64,000 nt of DNA from Seminavis robusta. Lineage: Eukaryota; Bacillariophyta; Bacillariophyceae; Naviculales; Naviculaceae. Position 1 is the stretch's first letter. Every line of letters starts with the position of its first letter. The stretch is from contig CAICTM010000323.1 of assembly GCA_903772945.1 (NCBI GenBank), positions 1 to 64,000 on the forward strand, given 5' to 3'. Positions 59,238 through 64,000 of this stretch are shown one piece after another. Below the pieces are notes generated by a model, which was not told where the DNA came from, searched no databases, and worked only from the letters and a program-made list of their open reading frames with translations. Made by a program: the position numbers and the translations under genes.

Positions 59238-59923
59238 CCGATTCTTCACCTCATGATTAATTCCATCAGGCAGTTCCTGTATCTCTGCGTTTGTAGCCCT
59301 TATCTGAGCTTATTGTTGTCGTCCATGCATCCCTCATCAGCCATAGTGGCTTCTTGTTGGCATAGATTATGGTCTCAGTTCCAACTACTTTGACTTCGTT
59401 TTCACCGATCCTGACACAGTCCCCGTAACTACAAGCCACAGTTTCCGCCACCAGTCCTCAGTTACTCATCCCGTGCTAGTAGCCTTCTCTGATCCCTGCT
59501 ATGCTTCTTCTAACACTTGCTTCACCACTTTCAGTTAGTTGTAGTAGTAATACTAGTGCAGCCACTTCGAAGTTTTTGTTTATGGGTGATGGGTTACAGT
59601 AAAGCACTCGGGATGGCCAGCGGTGCGAGAAAAGATCCACCGGTCTGGCCTCTGGCCGAACCTTCCTGCCCTAATCATCATGTGGCAAACCTCCACGATG
59701 AGGAGTCACTTCCCAAAGTCTGTCCAGTAAAGCAGCTCTAATGGCTTTCAAAGGATTTTTGCTTCTTCACGGACACGCAACCGCCGATACTCGGCCAAAT
59801 TCAAAAATTGGATGTCATCATCCTTCTTTTCACAAGTTCGGCAAAGAGCACCACTCCTCCGAGGCTCTCCTCTCCTTGTCTTTGGCATCTACTAGTAGTA
59901 GTACAAGCGAGTAGTATTTCAGA

Positions 59924-61723
59924 ATGGCAACATATGTGATTCGATGTCGACTGGTGTGGCTATCGCTGACAGTGGCCTTTTTGTTGGTTGCCTTGATGGC
60001 GTCCATGGCTTCTCCCGTGGTTGCTATTGATGTCGATGGTGGAGTAGAAGACTCCTCCACTATGACGTTACCATCAGATGGACACTTGAATTCTCACGTC
60101 ATGATGGACTCTACTACTACTGGGAGTAGTAGTAGTAGCACTGGTAGTAACGACTGTAAATGCCGACAACACACACAACCTCCGCCGCAATCCACCACTG
60201 AAACTACAACGGGCGCTCGCATTTTTTACTTGGTAATGGTACACAATGTGTTTACACTCCAAGACGCGGTACGACTGTTTCGAGCACTCCGAGATCCTCG
60301 CCACAGCATTGTCTTTCACGTGGATCGCAAAGTCCACGATGCCATTGACTCCGGTTTCCCGAATAATGCGACGGAGCTGCAAAATGCACTGACAGCGCTG
60401 CAAGACGAGATGGACTCGTGTCCGTGTGGCAGTCGCGTGTACATGGATTCCGTCCACACAGTCCAATGGAGTCATTGGAGTATGAATCTACCCACGCTGT
60501 GGGGCATGCAAGTGGCAGTCACCAATCCCTTGTTCCAAGACAAGTGGGATGTGTTCATCAACCTCAGTGGAGACACGTATCCGGTCTACACTCCGGGTAC
60601 AATGGCACAAATCTTTGGCCATCTCCAAAATTACAATTTTGTCACGTCTCGATCCTGTGAAACTGGTCTGATCCCCACCAATGTCTATGCCTTTCCCAAA
60701 CATTGGCACAAACGGAAACATTACACCAACAACGACAATAGTCCACCACCCATTATTCACTACAATGACATTAGTAGTACTACTACTGTGAGTAGTAGTG
60801 GCAAGGGAACTCCCACCAGTGTCGAAATCAACTACTATTTTGGAAGTCAATGGGTCGCCTTGCAACCCACATTTGTCCGATACCTCGTTACGGAATTGGC
60901 ACGCAATGATAGCTTTCCCAGTCGTTATCGAGATCACCTTTTAAAGACTGGAAAAGTCATGACGGATGAAACATTTTTGCCCACGGTACTCATGCATACC
61001 CCGCCGTTCAACACCACCACATTGCCACGGGTCCACGACGAGGATGGTACTATTGTCTATGACAACAGTAACAATGACAATAACAATCTACAACTCCCTC
61101 CCATTCGCCATTTGCGCTACGAACGCATGGACGAACGCATTCCATCTCCATTGCGAGGATACTTTCCAAAACATCCGCGTTACGAAGTGCCCCAGCATCC
61201 TCCTCCCAATATGATCCTTCCACCCGCACCCCATACGTGGGGACCTTACTATTTGGGAACGTATGATTTGGCCGATATTGCCGACAGTGGAGCACTCTTT
61301 ATCAGAAAAGTATCCAGTCGCATTGACGACAATCTATTTCATCTATTGCCCGTCGATTCGTGGCAACAAATTCCACGCATTCAATGGCCGACTGCGGGAA
61401 TACAAGTGTCGGCCGTGCCCAATTGGCAAGACGAAAAACGACAATTGATGCAAAACGCCGTCCGGCAAGCAACAAAAGAAGGACAGGAAGTACCCACCAA
61501 TTTCAAACGAGAGTTGGGGCGGTTGCAAGCCGAACATGATACTGCCGCAGAGCAACAACAACCAGTGGAAGAAGAAGAAGAGTATGAGACTGGTGATTCC
61601 GACAATTTGGATCCTGAATCATCGTCTACAACACAGCCGCGGGGAAGAGTACAACGTGAATTACAGGGGACAACCTCCTCCGATAGCAACAAAAACGGCG
61701 ACAAAGAAGGGGAAGACCTCTAG
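59924..61723 (+). CDS. GT14 glycosyltransferase (core-2/I-branching, xylosyltransferase-like)
   Basis: A 599-residue type II membrane protein: an N-terminal signal anchor (about 9-34), then a Ser/Thr-rich stem with poly-Thr/Ser (to about 95). The GT14 domain (about 98-480) shows FYLVMVH at its start, RALRDPRHSIVFHVDRK (about 120-136), VQWSHWSMN (the W..S block), INLSGDTYP (213-220, corresponding to the family's SG-x-D-x-P motif), GSQWVALQPTFVRYL (the S-x-W motif) and a DETFLPTVL block. The family adds GlcNAc, xylose or glucuronic acid to glycoproteins, proteoglycans or arabinogalactan from UDP-sugars in the Golgi. The donor cannot be read from sequence. The C-terminal 80 residues are Glu/Gln-rich and disordered. 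The ATG is the first of the frame. Confidence 0.85.
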   Translation: MATYVIRCRLVWLSLTVAFLLVALMASMASPVVAIDVDGGVEDSSTMTLPSDGHLNSHVMMDSTTTGSSSSSTGSNDCKCRQHTQPPPQSTTETTTGARIFYLVMVHNVFTLQDAVRLFRALRDPRHSIVFHVDRKVHDAIDSGFPNNATELQNALTALQDEMDSCPCGSRVYMDSVHTVQWSHWSMNLPTLWGMQVAVTNPLFQDKWDVFINLSGDTYPVYTPGTMAQIFGHLQNYNFVTSRSCETGLIPTNVYAFPKHWHKRKHYTNNDNSPPPIIHYNDISSTTTVSSSGKGTPTSVEINYYFGSQWVALQPTFVRYLVTELARNDSFPSRYRDHLLKTGKVMTDETFLPTVLMHTPPFNTTTLPRVHDEDGTIVYDNSNNDNNNLQLPPIRHLRYERMDERIPSPLRGYFPKHPRYEVPQHPPPNMILPPAPHTWGPYYLGTYDLADIADSGALFIRKVSSRIDDNLFHLLPVDSWQQIPRIQWPTAGIQVSAVPNWQDEKRQLMQNAVRQATKEGQEVPTNFKRELGRLQAEHDTAAEQQQPVEEEEEYETGDSDNLDPESSSTTQPRGRVQRELQGTTSSDSNKNGDKEGEDL

Positions 61724-62260
61724 TGACACTATCAACGAGATACCGCTGATGCCATCTCTACACGCTAGACAAGACAGTCTGGGGTTGTGCCAGTGCCGTC
61801 GATGTTGCCTATTCGGTTCGACTAAACACCAACCAATCAATTCTCCAAGTGCTGCGTGGGAAAAGCACGGTACGCTGCAAGGGGAGCACATGTGACGACA
61901 CTGTAGGTAGCTCCCAATCAAGCGACCAAGGGAATTTAGCACGTTCCCAATGACAACCAGGAAAAGCCCAAAATGGCCATTCAAGGTACTCCCCTTCGGT
62001 TTGGTTGAGACTTGTTACGGTAGTACCGTACAGTAAACAGAGTTGCCATTTACTAGCACAGTTCCCGTATGTATTGCAGAGGCCACGCACAACTCAATGT
62101 TTTTATCAACATTCCCTGGACATCCAAAAAGTCCCTTGTCCCAGAATAGCTACTGAGTATAATACTGTAATGCATATTTTTAGCGAGGACGCATTCATCT
62201 GGCAAGCAAGTGTCTGTATTGTTGTAGGTACAATCTAGACTAATAGTAATATTATTATAT
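61724..62260. other. Convergent intergenic region, about 540 bp
   Basis: Between the 3' ends of the GT14 and HAD genes. Nothing coding recognised; a TAGTAATATTATTATATTC stretch near 62240 is a plausible 3'-end signal for the minus-strand gene. Confidence 0.4.
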
Positions 62261-62875
62261 TCACAACGCCAATGGCAGTTCTTCAATGTACATCAAATGA
62301 TCTGTATAATCTACCAAGCACTCGGTCCAATTTCCTGGCATGCAAGTGGATCGTGTCAGTCTCTTGGTGGCAAACACACGGGACGAATCAATCCCTGCAT
62401 CTCCATACGCCAAGAAATCGGTAGTGCTATCTCCGTAAGCGTACTGAAACTCCAACCCCAACACTTCCGTCATGTTCTGAATGGCCATGCGCTTGTACTC
62501 GCGTGTGGCTTCCTCGTTGACCAATGCGTGAGGAGCAAACACCATGGCAGTCAGATCCTCGAGGGGGAAACCCCACATGGACAAGACGGCCCGAGTGTAC
62601 CATTGCAGCCTCTGAGAACGTGCCGTCAACAAGACTACTTCGTATCCAAGATCCAGATAGGCCTCGACGGCATCTTTGGACTTTTTTCTCACCAGCCAGT
62701 GGCCAATCTGAAACAAATCCGGAGTGAGTGTGCCGTCAATGTCAAAGATCACGGCATGACGACCTTCGCATAGTACAAAACTACTGAGCAACAGAAGGAT
62801 GACATGGATAACTGTCCGTAAGAATGGATGGTGCATGTTGTGGTTGACCAAAGATTTGGAGAATGTAGCTATCAT
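62261..62875 (-). CDS. Secreted or membrane-anchored HAD-family phosphatase
   Basis: From the ATG at 62875 the product has 204 residues; a start at 62836 (MHHPFLRTVIHVILLLL) gives 191 residues and a cleaner signal peptide (to FVLCEG). The frame upstream of 62875 has only a TTG start. The HAD core follows directly: AVIFDIDGTLTP (motif I, two Asp), EVVLLTARSQ (motif II Thr, with the TAR of LNS2 and class B type HADs), a helical GFPLEDLTAMVFAP segment, K in EYKRMAIQNM (motif III) and YGDSTTDFLAYGDAGI (motif IV). The short cap and TARS resemble lipin/LNS2-like and polynucleotide-phosphatase-like members. The substrate is unknown. One Cys pair (STCMPGNWTEC) near the C-terminus supports an extracytoplasmic location. 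Confidence 0.78.
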   Translation of the reverse strand: MIATFSKSLVNHNMHHPFLRTVIHVILLLLSSFVLCEGRHAVIFDIDGTLTPDLFQIGHWLVRKKSKDAVEAYLDLGYEVVLLTARSQRLQWYTRAVLSMWGFPLEDLTAMVFAPHALVNEEATREYKRMAIQNMTEVLGLEFQYAYGDSTTDFLAYGDAGIDSSRVFATKRLTRSTCMPGNWTECLVDYTDHLMYIEELPLAL

Positions 62876-63410
62876 AGGGTCGTTGCAGCAACCCCAATGA
62901 TCACTTGGCGTGTGTTTAGTGTTCCTCGCCAAAGCTCTCTGGCGACACTAAATTATTATTGTTATTCTTGCAAATGCCACGAGTGGGGATCGAGTCGTAT
63001 GTACCGGTATCATACATGTAGTTTTGTTGCTTCAACTGTGACTGGCTGGCTCTTCTTCGCACCGCAGAACCAACGGCAACCGTGCACCGGAGCTTCTCTC
63101 ACAATTTGAAAGAGACATTTACCCTTCCCTAAAATGTGAAAATTACCCCCTGCTCCGCACCTCCGCTGGCTTAACAAAGATTTAACGACCGGCACTAGAA
63201 AAATCCTTGATGCGCACGAACCAAAGAACAAGTTTTGACAATAGATAAACGTTAGGCTACTTTAGATTTTGAATGCTAAATAAATCACGACTGTTGAGGT
63301 CTGGCGTCCAGAGAGATGCTTCCAAGCCAAGTCGGCATTCGAACTGAACAAAAAAGCCACCATGAGCTTGCTTCCGCTGTTGCGGCCGATGTTTGCGTTT
63401 GCACGTTGCT
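62876..63410. other. Intergenic region, about 535 bp
   Basis: Upstream of the HAD gene and downstream of the last gene. A GTACCGGTA palindrome lies near 63000. Nothing else recognised. Confidence 0.4.
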
Positions 63411-63974
63411 CTACATCTTCCTTTCGAAAGACTTGAGGGGAGTCATGGCTTGGGAGAGTTCGGGCTCAAGCTCGAAGGAATCATCATTGCTTGGTGATGG
63501 AATTTTTGGCTTCCTTGGTTCACGGAGCCTCTTGCGGCTTCGCGAATTGGCAATCGACTTGGTTTCCATGGTTGCTTTCTTTTCCTTCTTTTCTTTGGGT
63601 ACAGTTGGAGTTTCCGTGTTGACCGAGGCGACAGCAGCAGACTCATGAAGGTGCGCCTTTCGGCCAAAGAATTGAAGGGTGACAAAGTGTTTAGATTTGG
63701 TTGTAAGAAGAAGAGCCGAGTCCGAGACCACAACCACCTTGTCAACCTTGGCGTGTTGCTTCAAATGCTGAACAAGCTCGTTGAATTTTGTATCAGGGAA
63801 GACTACATCACTGCAGAAGGTTGCAACCATCCTGGAGTCTTCGTTTTTGCCAATCGCATGATCAATCGCATTGTAGAGCTTTCCAGAGTCTCGGGCGGAA
63901 GGGAGCACCAGTTTTGTCTCGGCCTCTCCTGCAACGAGGATGTGCATCCGGCTTGTGCTATATTGAGTGGTCAT
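63411..63974 (-). CDS. Small basic-tailed protein, unknown function
   Basis: A 187-residue protein close to the window edge; the ATG at 63974 has only 26 bases of upstream sequence in view. The N-terminal 115 residues look folded (ILVAGEAETKLVL, VATFCSDVVF, DKVVVVSDSALLLTT, KHFVTLQFFG: alternating strands and helices). The C-terminal 70 residues are Lys/Arg/Ser-rich and disordered (KEKKEKK, SRSRKRLREPRKPK), a likely nuclear signal. No family recognised. A missing upstream exon cannot be excluded. Confidence 0.55.
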   Translation of the reverse strand: MTTQYSTSRMHILVAGEAETKLVLPSARDSGKLYNAIDHAIGKNEDSRMVATFCSDVVFPDTKFNELVQHLKQHAKVDKVVVVSDSALLLTTKSKHFVTLQFFGRKAHLHESAAVASVNTETPTVPKEKKEKKATMETKSIANSRSRKRLREPRKPKIPSPSNDDSFELEPELSQAMTPLKSFERKM

Positions 63975-64000
63975 GTTGATAGGCGGCAGCTTGTGATTGT

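Larger units (their letters stand above)
57137..59923. other. Intergenic region, about 2.8 kb
   Basis: The longest gap in the window. Contains a MITE-like inverted repeat (57353-57560), a GATCGATCG-rich patch (about 57795-57960), and a 19-bp minisatellite (58971-59237), all listed or mentioned separately. Short frames at 57764 and 57843 are Arg/Thr-rich and driven by the GATCGA repeats. No gene called. Confidence 0.45.

Noticed and set aside
58757-59393. Three overlapping forward frames of 116-148 codons
   Set aside because: They are products of the 19-bp minisatellite, which has no stop in any forward frame.

Overview
The window looks like nuclear DNA of a photosynthetic stramenopile, most probably a pennate diatom. 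The reasons are short phase-varied spliceosomal introns (79-112 nt, GT..AG), widely spaced single genes on both strands, secreted proteins with Ser-Pro-Ser linkers, a Hedgehog-type Hint protein, a Gpc1-type acyltransferase, and large low-complexity phospho-site-rich proteins with no obvious relatives outside the window. This is inference from gene content; no rRNA or plastid marker is present.

Layout. 1-10 kb: a glycerophosphocholine acyltransferase, an O-fucosyltransferase-like Golgi protein, a small Cys-rich secreted protein and a large modular secreted protein with an SPS linker. 10-25.9 kb: an unrecognised basic protein, a DUF1349 protein, a frame-broken proline-rich/coiled-coil gene, an SDR oxidoreductase, an F-box/MYND protein, tRNA-Gly(GCC) followed by tRNA-derived debris, a TPR/MYND protein, and the first member of a two-member paralog family ('YDW family'). 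27-35 kb: a secreted class 3 lipase whose nucleophile elbow sits in a 14-nt microexon, repeat-rich intergenic DNA, and a glutaredoxin-DUF4395-SLAC1/TDT-hemerythrin fusion, the most striking gene here. 35-54 kb: a head-to-head pair of paralogs whose third member lies at 52.4 kb, a Hint gene that looks like two fused secreted-protein genes, an inverted decayed copy of its 3' two thirds, a membrane protein with a DUF4034-like helical region, a coiled-coil protein, a PDCD5-like relic and the giant second YDW-family member. 54-64 kb: a peroxiredoxin-like relic, an acetyl-esterase-like alpha/beta hydrolase, a MITE-like inverted repeat, a 19-bp minisatellite, a GT14 glycosyltransferase, a secreted HAD phosphatase and a short basic protein at the edge.

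Themes. Many products enter the secretory pathway (glycosyltransferases, lipase, esterase, HAD, Hint, SPS-linker protein), which fits remodelling of glycans, lipids and cell wall, but no operon-like logic is expected or seen. Two lineage-specific paralog families (three and two members) and several nearby duplications point to local duplication as the main force shaping the region. Exon junctions were inferred by eye from GT/AG signals, frame and protein-family continuity; no transcript evidence was available.
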